Source: Acetatifactor sp. (GTDB lineage Bacteria; Bacillota; Clostridia; Lachnospirales; Lachnospiraceae). From it: a stretch of 64,000 nucleotides of DNA. Location: positions 1-64,000 of the forward strand of contig JAEDDX010000006.1 in assembly GCA_016293615.1 (NCBI GenBank). Reading direction: 5' to 3'. The position numbers and the translations under genes are program-made. Below are positions 8,938-15,840 of this stretch, one piece after another (position 1 is the first letter of the stretch; each line of letters opens with the position of its first letter). The notes beneath the pieces were generated by a model, which saw only the letters and a list, made by a program, of their open reading frames with translations, was not told the DNA's origin and ran no database searches.

Positions 8938-10104
8938 CTAATAGTCCATACTGTTCTCAAGAACCGCAATATCAATGATTTCTTTCATCTTCTCTGCCGA
9001 AACATTGTTATTGATAAGTTCTACAAGCTGTGATTCTGTCAGTCCCTTTTCAATGGCACTTCTTATCTGCACAAGCTGTGCCGGAACCAGATCACCACTG
9101 GCTAACAGTTTCACAATATCCTGTCGGGACTTTTTCATAAATCCAAGCTTACCAAGCAGCCCGGTAAACGCACCCGCATTTGCCTTTCTGACAGTTCTTT
9201 CAACCTGCACATGCTGAATCACCCTGCCATTTGCATCTACCACAGGCAACTGGTAAAACACAGGAATCTGATAAGGTCTTTCTGCAACCGGCTTTTCATC
9301 AAATACAGTCTGATTACCTAAAGGCTCCTTACTTTCCTCCGGTCTCTCCGGGGTTTCCTGCTTGACTGTCGCACCTGCTGCTTTCTCAAGCAGCTTATCT
9401 TCCAAGGTATCAATTCGGTTCTGCATCTTCTCCATCTCCTTCTCTTTTTCATCTATCTGCTCACGAAGTCTTGCTATCGTAGCATTCGCTCTGTTTAACT
9501 GGTCCTGCTGACCGCTTAACTCTGCTTCCGTATCCTCCAGCTTCTTTACAAGCCCTTTATGAACCTCCTCATCCTTCTTGGAATTCTCAAATACCTTGAG
9601 CTTTTTATTCAGTTCATCGTAACGCTCCTCCTGAAACTGGATTTTCGCAACCGCCTCCTCAATCTGCTTTACAAGATCTTTGACATAATCCGGTGACACA
9701 TCAGCATTTGCCTGAATCTGTTTTACCTTATCAAGCATCGTCTGAAACGATTTACGCATCGCCAGCGGATTTTCTCCTTTGGCAATTACGGTTTCGATAT
9801 TCTCAATGGAGATACCTTTCTCCATAAATTCAATCGCTACCTGTATCTGATAACCGCTCATATCATATTTGGTAAGCAGTTCTATAAAGGCTTCATCTGC
9901 CCCTTTTCTAAGGCACTGGGACAAAAGCTTCATCTGAGGATATTTGATATCCCTCTTTAGGTAGAGCTTCGTCTGTTCCATTGTCAGACCATATTCTATA
10001 TCCGCTTCCACAAGGTCGATTACCTCCTTGCTGTACTTTGCCGCACTTCGCAGATTATCAATATAGGTCTTATTCTTAATTGAATCTTCTAAACTTCGTT
10101 CCAT
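8938..10104 (-). CDS. Helical and coiled-coil ICE protein of unknown function
   Basis: The ATG at 10104 has GGAGGTATTT in front, giving 388 residues (a longer frame starts four codons upstream). Residues 1-130 are short helical repeats (YGLTMEQTKLYL, KYDMSGYQIQVAIEFMEKGISIENIE). About residues 140-245 form a strong coiled coil rich in Lys, Glu, Leu and Gln. A conserved-looking C-terminal region follows (LVQIRSAIEKGLTESQLVELINNN), echoing the N-terminal repeat. No enzyme motif is visible. It starts 24 bp after the relaxase stop; a structural or DNA-bridging role in the relaxosome is possible. Confidence 0.6.
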   Translation of the reverse strand: MERSLEDSIKNKTYIDNLRSAAKYSKEVIDLVEADIEYGLTMEQTKLYLKRDIKYPQMKLLSQCLRKGADEAFIELLTKYDMSGYQIQVAIEFMEKGISIENIETVIAKGENPLAMRKSFQTMLDKVKQIQANADVSPDYVKDLVKQIEEAVAKIQFQEERYDELNKKLKVFENSKKDEEVHKGLVKKLEDTEAELSGQQDQLNRANATIARLREQIDEKEKEMEKMQNRIDTLEDKLLEKAAGATVKQETPERPEESKEPLGNQTVFDEKPVAERPYQIPVFYQLPVVDANGRVIQHVQVERTVRKANAGAFTGLLGKLGFMKKSRQDIVKLLASGDLVPAQLVQIRSAIEKGLTESQLVELINNNVSAEKMKEIIDIAVLENSMDY

Positions 10105-10127
10105 AAATACCTCCAAAAAAATACAGC

Positions 10128-11573
10128 CTATCTGTTAGGCTGCTTAATATTCGTTCTCTCTTCGGTTTTTTCAGGGATTCTTTCCTTATCTTCGGAAAGA
10201 CTCGTATCATCGCTTACCATATCTCTCCAGATTGTCTTCGCCAGATTGAGCTCTTTTGCAGATGCCCGTTCCCTTGCAGTCACATAAGCAATCTGTTCCT
10301 TATAGTACGCCCGAAGCTTCTTAATCTCCTCATAGGAATATCCTTCATCCAAAAGTTGCTTTGACAGCTCTGTCCACTGCACGTGTTCTTCCGAAAAGAA
10401 GTTATCCCCATTCTGAAAGCACTTTTCCGCACCTTCTAACGAATCCATCTGCTCTGCAATATCAAACAGACCTTTACACCTCTGCTTTGCCCGGTACACC
10501 CGGCTTTTGTCCGCAGAAGCTTCTTTTCTTTTATCCGTCAGATTCATCATTGCAGATGCAAGCTCCTCAACACTGTGTACATCATGCCGGACGAGAAAGA
10601 GATACTGCTGCTGAAGCTTTTCCATCTTCTTTATATCATCCTTATACTTCCATACCTGTGAGTAAGGACGCTTCTTCAGTTTCCCAACCCGGTACAGTTT
10701 TGCATAGTAGCGTTTCTGCAATCCGGTAAGTCTAGCTCTCTTATACCTCCTGACATAACACTTCATAATCTCCGGCTTAAACTCCTTATTCGACCGGTAA
10801 AAAGATAAATCTTCCTCCGCAATCCTCTGTCGTATTCTCTCCTCGGTATAATCATCTCCCAAGGCTCTGCATCTTCTGTACCTGCCCATTCCCGGCGGCT
10901 TCACAGCAAGATGTTTTCCCTGCTTGATTTCATATCCCTTATCCCGAAACAGTTCCATAAACTCCTCATAGGAGCCAGCCTGCAATATACAGGCATCCAG
11001 ATCCCTCGCAATCATCTTACCCCAGACAAATCTGCCATCCCGGTAATCATTGTGTTCCCTGTATCGGTCCCGCTCTTCATCCTTTGACCCTATATCAATG
11101 GTGGATAGTCCGTACTCTTCACACAAGCGGTTGGTTATGGGCTGAATATCCCGCTCCCAGTCACCCTTCTCATACCGGTACTTTCTGCCATCCACAAAGC
11201 TGACACTATTGAATATAATGTGGGCATGAATATGATCCGTATTATCGTGAACACAATAAACTGCTTCATACTGCCTGCCCAGATATTCCTTCACAAACCT
11301 CTGCGTTATCTCATAGGCGGTATCAGGACTGACCTCACCTTCCTTAAAGGAAATAATAAGATGATAGCCCTGACGCTTATCCACCTTGCCAAATGCTTTC
11401 TTGGTATCCATCATCTGTCTGAAGGCTGTATCCGGCTGACAGTTCATCCCGCCAATCAGCCTGCCGTTCTGCGTCTTCTCCGGATTCATTACATAATCCA
11501 AAGACTGTTTTAAGTGCTTGCCGTGAAAATGGTTGCCGCAGTCCTTCATATAAAGAATCTTACTGATTGCCAA
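10128..11573 (-). CDS. Relaxase/mobilisation nuclease (MOBP/VirD2 type)
   Basis: The relaxase nicks one strand at oriT and stays bound to it during transfer. The N-terminal domain carries the HUH metal-binding motif, with His114, His116 and His118 (in TDHIHAH) ahead of IIFNSV; the Tyr nucleophile is likely in the first 30 residues (KILYMKDCG). I place the start at TTG 11573, which gives the usual N-terminus AISKILYMKD; the longer ATG frame adds ten Trp-rich residues that look untranslated. The gene overlaps mobC by 14 bp. The C-terminal half is basic and helical (residues ~270-480), likely DNA or partner binding. Confidence 0.9.
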   Translation of the reverse strand: MAISKILYMKDCGNHFHGKHLKQSLDYVMNPEKTQNGRLIGGMNCQPDTAFRQMMDTKKAFGKVDKRQGYHLIISFKEGEVSPDTAYEITQRFVKEYLGRQYEAVYCVHDNTDHIHAHIIFNSVSFVDGRKYRYEKGDWERDIQPITNRLCEEYGLSTIDIGSKDEERDRYREHNDYRDGRFVWGKMIARDLDACILQAGSYEEFMELFRDKGYEIKQGKHLAVKPPGMGRYRRCRALGDDYTEERIRQRIAEEDLSFYRSNKEFKPEIMKCYVRRYKRARLTGLQKRYYAKLYRVGKLKKRPYSQVWKYKDDIKKMEKLQQQYLFLVRHDVHSVEELASAMMNLTDKRKEASADKSRVYRAKQRCKGLFDIAEQMDSLEGAEKCFQNGDNFFSEEHVQWTELSKQLLDEGYSYEEIKKLRAYYKEQIAYVTARERASAKELNLAKTIWRDMVSDDTSLSEDKERIPEKTEERTNIKQPNR

Positions 11574-11892
11574 CGATATCCACCACCTTTGCCACAGCAA
11601 CATTCAGCTTACGCATATAGGCAATAAGCCTCTCCTTATCATCCTTGGAATAAAGCTCGGCATTGTGGTTGTGGGTAATCTGGTTGATATTGACACCTAT
11701 CCGGTTTACCTCATTGATTAAATCACGAAGAAGCTGCCGGACCTCCGGATAGTCATTCGGTTTTTGGGAAATCATAAGCCGAAGATACTGCGACTCTGTC
11801 ATACCCGCCTGCTTCGCTTTTTCTCCCAAGAGCTTTGCCTCCCTTGAACTAAGGCGGAACTTCTTTGTTAAACTTAATCCGCTCTCCGACAC
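11560..11892 (-). CDS. mobC: MobC relaxosome accessory protein
   Basis: 110 residues. A ribbon-helix-helix-like N-terminus (LTKKFRLSSREAKLLGEKAKQAGMTESQYLR) is followed by the MobC signature around LLRDLINEVNRIGVNINQIT. MobC proteins bind near oriT, melt the DNA and help the relaxase nick. It precedes and overlaps the relaxase gene by 14 bp, the usual arrangement, and lies about 600 bp downstream of the candidate oriT hairpins. Confidence 0.88.
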   Translation of the reverse strand: MSESGLSLTKKFRLSSREAKLLGEKAKQAGMTESQYLRLMISQKPNDYPEVRQLLRDLINEVNRIGVNINQITHNHNAELYSKDDKERLIAYMRKLNVAVAKVVDIVGNQ

Positions 11893-11896
11893 ATGA

Positions 11897-12445
11897 TCAC
11901 CTTCCTCTTCCGACTACATTAGGTTGCCTAATATCAGATACCAGTTCTTTGACTGAATTGTCTAATCCCTTCTGGTTCAGATTCTGAATAAACTGATTTG
12001 CCAGCTCCTCTGCCAGCTTCTCAATTCCGGCTCGATACTTTGTCTGGTCGAATAACTTATCCAGTATGGCTTCCTCCTGTTTCAGACTTTCATACTTGCT
12101 CTGCTTATTGGAAAAGTCCACCATATCCTTCGGATTCTGCCTCTCTGCATCCATATCAAGAATCAGCTCATAATTCCATTCACAAACTGTATCAATCAAA
12201 TCATCCACGGAAAAATCATCATCCCAGACTATCTCTCCGGGCACATCATCCAAATCTCCACGATACAGCCTTCCCTCTGCAAAACCCACCACATAGTCAT
12301 GCCCTTCCATATAGCCAAGAAGCATCTCTGCCTCTTTATCCGTCATGATTATGGAAATCTCATTGTCCTTGATGAATGCCAGTAACTCTTCCGGCTGCCG
12401 AATCTCTGTTATACTTACATCTCCTGTTCCCATTGCTGTAACCAC
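11897..12445 (-). CDS. Hypothetical protein upstream of mobC
   Basis: 182 residues from a GTG close to an AAGGAGG site (an ATG four codons later is an alternative). Not recognised. The first ~100 residues are acidic (DDVPGEIVWDDDFSVDDLIDTVCEW) and resemble small antirestriction-like or DNA-mimic folds only in charge, which is weak evidence. The C-terminal part is helical (EAILDKLFDQTKYRAGIEKL). It lies 4 bp before mobC, so a relaxosome or entry role is likely by position. Confidence 0.6.
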   Translation of the reverse strand: MVTAMGTGDVSITEIRQPEELLAFIKDNEISIIMTDKEAEMLLGYMEGHDYVVGFAEGRLYRGDLDDVPGEIVWDDDFSVDDLIDTVCEWNYELILDMDAERQNPKDMVDFSNKQSKYESLKQEEAILDKLFDQTKYRAGIEKLAEELANQFIQNLNQKGLDNSVKELVSDIRQPNVVGRGR

Positions 12446-12513
12446 ACCTCCTTATCTGTGTTTTGAGAAACTTTTCAGGCGCCTTTAGAGTCCAGAGCAA
12501 AGCCCTGTCCTCT

Positions 12514-12577
12514 GCCAGATACGCACTTTGTGACCACAAGTCACTTCGTGCAACTGGTTAGGGGAAAAATCCCCTAA
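12514..12577 (-). other. oriT: Candidate oriT: inverted repeat, nic-like site and hairpin
   Basis: A 29-bp imperfect inverted repeat at 12523-12551 (GCAC..GTGAC / GTCAC..GTGC) is followed on the minus strand by GTATCTGGC (12522-12514), which resembles the TATCCTGC nic region of MOBP relaxases. A second, perfect hairpin TTAGGGGA/TCCCCTAA lies at 12558-12577. The block is in the noncoding 304-bp gap (12446-12749) before the mobC-relaxase genes, where oriT is expected. The nic assignment is inference. Confidence 0.5.
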
Positions 12578-12598
12578 AACCCCTGATATAATATAGGT

Positions 12599-12808
12599 GC
12601 TCCACTTTTTGGAGCCATTTTTGAAAAGGTACTCCACTTTTTGGAGCCACTTTCTGAAAGTAGCTCCACTTTTTGACTCCCTTTTCAATACTAATATGGA
12701 TACTTTATAAAACCTGAAAAGCAGGTGCTCCACTTTTTGGAGCCATTTCTTAAAAAGTACTCCACTTTTTGGAGCCATTTTCTGAAAGGTGCTCCACTTT
12801 TTGACTCC
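12599..12808. repeat. Six phased repeats on a 32-bp lattice (iteron-like)
   Basis: Six copies of GCTCCACTTTTTGGAGCC or a close variant start at 12599, 12631, 12663, 12727, 12759 and 12791. The steps are exactly 32, 32, 64, 32 and 32 bp, so all sit in register, with one lattice position (12695) empty. The third copy of each half ends in GACTCC instead of GGAGCC. Most copies are themselves short palindromes (CTCCA..TGGAG). The array overlaps the 3' end of the toprim gene. Such phasing (about three helical turns) suggests a protein-binding array used in replication, partition or transfer. Confidence 0.85.
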
Positions 12809-13751
12809 CTATTAAATCTGTCTTCGCAGCTACAAGCCATTCATTGTAATCCTTATATCCGGCAGGAGGCGGGCAATCCTCAACATCGTATCCCAAACCA
12901 TAATACTTCTCAGTCAGCTGCAAGGCTGCCTTTCTCCCCGGCTCATCACCATCCAGACAAAACTTAATGGAAGTAATCTGAGGATGTTCCTTTAAGAAAG
13001 TAGTAAGAGGTGCATCTGCAAGCATTCCAAGAGCCAGCTTGTTGGTCTCATAATCTGAGAAAATATCCACATAACTCATCAGGTCTATCGCCCCTTCAAA
13101 AACAACCAGTTCCGAACTATCATCGTTAGGAACATTAAAGCCATACTCCTTATCATTGCCTGCCACATCACACTTAAAAGACTTTCCTTCCCTGTCGAAC
13201 ACACCTCTCATACTTGCAAACTTCGTAACACCGTCTTTGTTATTACCCTTAAAAACAATGTTGTGGTAATGCCTGCTCTCATAAATAAGCCCCTGCGAAA
13301 TAAAGTAGTCGATAACACTTTTACTAATACCCCGCTCCTGATTCAGATACGAATAAAGAAAACAGTTATCCGGTGCCGGTATGGGCAGCTCAAACTTTTT
13401 GGGTTCCGGCTTTTTGCCAGGTTCCACCTGATGCTTTAGCGGAGGTTTTCTATCCTTCTCTTCAATTCTCCGGTATCCCGCAAAATCCAGAAGCCACCAT
13501 ACAGCCTCTTTTACTTCCATTCCGCAAAACACCCTTAGAAAATCTATCTGGGACCCGCCATTCTCACCCTTATCGTACTGCCTTGACCACCGAAACCAGT
13601 GGCTCTTATCATATATCCGGATAGAGTCCATTTCCTTGAGTGTATGATAATGACCCACTTTCTTTACCGTATAGCCAAGATAAGAGGCAACAGCGGTCAA
13701 ATCCACGCTTTTTGCAATGGCTAATTCTGCTTCCGTAAATCTATCCTCCAT
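12750..13751 (-). CDS. Toprim/DUF3991 primase-like protein
   Basis: 333 residues. The N-terminal ~100 residues resemble the zinc-finger-like DUF3991 region (SYLGYTVKKVGHYHTLKEMDSIRIYD, then FLRVFCGMEVKEAVWWLLDFAG), though no classical CHC2 cysteines are complete. A toprim domain follows, with ELVVFEGAIDLMSY giving the acidic Glu and KFCLDGDEPGRKAALQL giving DxD. Such proteins prime or process ICE DNA during replication. The last ~18 residues (SQKVEHLSENGSKKWSTF) are encoded by two of the 32-bp repeats and look like an added tail rather than part of the fold. Confidence 0.75.
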   Translation of the reverse strand: MEDRFTEAELAIAKSVDLTAVASYLGYTVKKVGHYHTLKEMDSIRIYDKSHWFRWSRQYDKGENGGSQIDFLRVFCGMEVKEAVWWLLDFAGYRRIEEKDRKPPLKHQVEPGKKPEPKKFELPIPAPDNCFLYSYLNQERGISKSVIDYFISQGLIYESRHYHNIVFKGNNKDGVTKFASMRGVFDREGKSFKCDVAGNDKEYGFNVPNDDSSELVVFEGAIDLMSYVDIFSDYETNKLALGMLADAPLTTFLKEHPQITSIKFCLDGDEPGRKAALQLTEKYYGLGYDVEDCPPPAGYKDYNEWLVAAKTDLIGSQKVEHLSENGSKKWSTF

Positions 13752-13753
13752 CG

Positions 13754-14317
13754 CTACCTTCCTTTCTCCCGTTCTGCCACAAGACTGTTGGTAAAACTGA
13801 AATTCCTGTAATCACTTGTATAGGAAATCTTTGGATTATCCATAAGTCCTTTTTCCTTAAAGCTGAAAAATTCCTTATTATCGCCTCCTACTATCAGATG
13901 ATCCACCAGCCGGATACCCACCATCTCGCAGACGGAATTCATACGGTCGGTTATCATCGTATCTTCTTTACTCGGAAACAGATTTCCGCTTGGATGCGAA
14001 TGAATGAGCATAATACTCGCTGCATTTGACAAAATGCTTGCCTTGAGTATTTCCCTCGGATGCACCAATGCTTCATTTAGTGCACCAATACTTGCGAAGG
14101 TAACATTAATCGGTTTTAGGTCTGATTGCAGATTGACTACACAGACAACCTCCCTGTCCATTTCACAGAGAAGCTCTCCGATAGTGGCTGCTGCTTCGTA
14201 GGGATTCTGTAAAGGAAGCTCCGAATATAACGGAGCCTCCTTCACAAGCTTTACTCTAACCACATCAAGCTTAAAGGCTTCTTCTGCTTCCATCTGAGGT
14301 TTCTTTTCGATTCCCAT
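13754..14317 (-). CDS. RadC-like JAB-domain protein
   Basis: 187 residues from the ATG at 14317 (GGAGGATGATGCGA in front). The JAB/MPN metal-binding motif is complete: LIHSHPSGNLFPSKEDTMIT supplies His-x-His and the downstream Asp. Chromosomal RadC has an N-terminal helix-hairpin-helix; this ICE version lacks it, as is normal for mobile-element copies. Function in ICEs is not settled; DNA repair or peptidase-like roles have been proposed. The stop lies 2 bp before the toprim gene, so the two are co-translated. Confidence 0.82.
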   Translation of the reverse strand: MGIEKKPQMEAEEAFKLDVVRVKLVKEAPLYSELPLQNPYEAAATIGELLCEMDREVVCVVNLQSDLKPINVTFASIGALNEALVHPREILKASILSNAASIMLIHSHPSGNLFPSKEDTMITDRMNSVCEMVGIRLVDHLIVGGDNKEFFSFKEKGLMDNPKISYTSDYRNFSFTNSLVAEREKGR

Positions 14318-14414
14318 TCGCATCATCCTCCTTTAGCTCAATCTGTAAAATAAAGTCCCCTTCCCAGGCATTCATAAGAGCAATCAGTTCCTGCACGGTC
14401 ATCTCCTGCTCCAT
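14271..14414 (-). CDS. Micro-gene of 47 residues overlapping the radC start
   Basis: ATG at 14414 has an ATAGGAGGCAGACT site. The product begins MEQEMTVQELIALMNAWEGD and contains FILQIELKEDD, an acidic, probably helical peptide. Its 3' end overlaps the RadC-like start by 47 bp in another frame, which suggests translational coupling. Not recognised; the strong ribosome site and position in a packed operon are the only support. Confidence 0.5.
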   Translation of the reverse strand: MEQEMTVQELIALMNAWEGDFILQIELKEDDANGNRKETSDGSRRSL

Positions 14415-14424
14415 AGTCTGCCTC

Positions 14425-15420
14425 CTATCTGGACTTTCCGTTGTCATAAATAAGCTGAGCCTCTGCTACCATTCCATCCAGTCTCTTATTCGGAGTATCC
14501 GTTGCAAGGGTAAGTCTTCTTGCATCCTTATCATAGTGATATACCTGATTGGATAATCTGTCTTCCAAGGCTACCTGTCCCATGTTGATTTCGCTTACCA
14601 TTTCTGCAAGCTCATAAGGATCTCCAACATTTGTTGATACTGCGATGCACTCGTGCACGGATGAAGGCAGAATATAAAGGTCTGTTTCAAGCTTCATAGC
14701 CAGCTTATGGAGATTATCTTCATAAAGCATGGAGCCAGCTCCATTAATCCCTCTGTCATTACTGATTACCCACATCATCTTATCTTCAGGCATCTCACCG
14801 ATCATCATGTCTGCAACCTCAGCAGGCATACCATCACGGATAAACATTTCACGAATAACATCGTTCATGGATTTGACGGTCGGCGGGAAAATACGCCTTG
14901 TGTTCTCCACAGCACATTTAAACAACTGCTCTTCATTCATTCCAAGCTGCTCCGCAAGATTATTGCGAATCGCCGAACTCTGGATTCCGTTTTCATCCAC
15001 CTTTACCACCCAGCGGTAGATAATGGACAAATCCTGAAACTCTCTGTGCGGCATATCCCTGAGCATATCTTCATTCTGCAATGTGTTAATAACCTGAAAG
15101 ACAATGTTATCCTTTGCGCTTTCAAGATTCACATCCCCTACCTCGGGCATTTCCTTGAATGCCATATCCATTCTTCTGGCAGCACTCTGTAACACCTCCT
15201 GAAGATTCTCTGTCTCAAGATAGTGTTCATACATGTGATTGATATAAAGGGTGGGAGATACGCTTCTTCCAGCTCCGCTTCCCACTAATGTGATACCATC
15301 CAGAACCTTGTTTACCTTATTGATAGGCTCAACACGAAGTCTCATTCCCTGATACTGCTCCGGCATATAATCCATAAACTTCTCAGCCACGACTTCCTTA
15401 AAAATCTCGTAATTCATCAT
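14425..15420 (-). CDS. DUF5688 family protein
   Basis: 331 residues, soluble. The opening (MMNYEIFKEVVAEKFMDYMP) and the motif SPTLYINHMYEHYLETENLQEVL match DUF5688 proteins that are frequent in Lachnospiraceae ICEs and plasmids. No catalytic residues are evident and the biochemical role is unknown. GGAGGACATTTTAT precedes the start. It follows the XRE regulator by 14 bp. Confidence 0.72.
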   Translation of the reverse strand: MMNYEIFKEVVAEKFMDYMPEQYQGMRLRVEPINKVNKVLDGITLVGSGAGRSVSPTLYINHMYEHYLETENLQEVLQSAARRMDMAFKEMPEVGDVNLESAKDNIVFQVINTLQNEDMLRDMPHREFQDLSIIYRWVVKVDENGIQSSAIRNNLAEQLGMNEEQLFKCAVENTRRIFPPTVKSMNDVIREMFIRDGMPAEVADMMIGEMPEDKMMWVISNDRGINGAGSMLYEDNLHKLAMKLETDLYILPSSVHECIAVSTNVGDPYELAEMVSEINMGQVALEDRLSNQVYHYDKDARRLTLATDTPNKRLDGMVAEAQLIYDNGKSR

Positions 15421-15434
15421 ATAAAATGTCCTCC

Positions 15435-15776
15435 TTAATCTAAATTGTCATATAGAAGCCCTTCTTCATCCGGGTCTCCATACTCTTTGATATCTGTTTC
15501 ATAACCGGGATCATCTTCCAAATGGATAATTGCTTCTTTGGGCTGTTTGCGTTTTCTATATGGACAACTCCTGCAAGGTACAGGACACAATACTTCCAAT
15601 GGTACACACAGCACCTCAGCAATTCTTTCCAGCTTATCAAGGTCCAGAAATCCTTCCTCACGCTCAAATCCTGCAATAATAGTTTCGCTATTTCCGCCAA
15701 ATCCGCATAGCCTTCCTAATTCCTCCCTTGAATAACCTCGCCTGTCCCGATATTCCTTTATCTTTTCTCCAACCAA
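15435..15776 (-). CDS. XRE-family helix-turn-helix regulator
   Basis: 113 residues from a TTG start with a GGAGGG site eight bases upstream. Residues 1-60 are an HTH_3 domain (IKEYRDRRGYSREELGRLCGF..ETIIAGFEREEGFLDLDKLERIAEVLCVPLEVL). A CPVPCRSCPYRKRK cluster of three cysteines follows, possibly a metal or redox site, then an acidic tail. It may set expression of the DUF5688-to-transfer operon. A terminator hairpin lies immediately upstream, so its message must either escape that hairpin or start very close by. Confidence 0.82.
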   Translation of the reverse strand: MVGEKIKEYRDRRGYSREELGRLCGFGGNSETIIAGFEREEGFLDLDKLERIAEVLCVPLEVLCPVPCRSCPYRKRKQPKEAIIHLEDDPGYETDIKEYGDPDEEGLLYDNLD

Positions 15777-15787
15777 AGCTATCCCTC

Positions 15788-15827
15788 CAAAAAAATTAGA
15801 GGTGTAAGCTATTACGGCCTACACCTC
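15788..15827 (-). terminator. Rho-independent terminator after the adhesin gene
   Basis: Stem GAGGTGTA/TACACCTC (8 bp, extendable past one mismatch) at 15799-15827, then TAATTTTTTT on the minus strand, 13 bp after the adhesin stop. The XRE ribosome site begins directly after the T-run. Confidence 0.82.
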
Positions 15828-15840
15828 ATATAGATGATAC

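Noticed and set aside
12485..12778. 97-residue minus-strand open frame of Lys/Ser/Trp-rich repeats
   Set aside because: It is made of the 32-bp repeats and has no ribosome site; the same DNA encodes the toprim tail in another frame and the rest is noncoding.
12599..12808. CRISPR array
   Set aside because: Units are 18-bp palindromes with 14-bp gaps of similar sequence, not direct repeats with unique spacers, and no cas gene is near.
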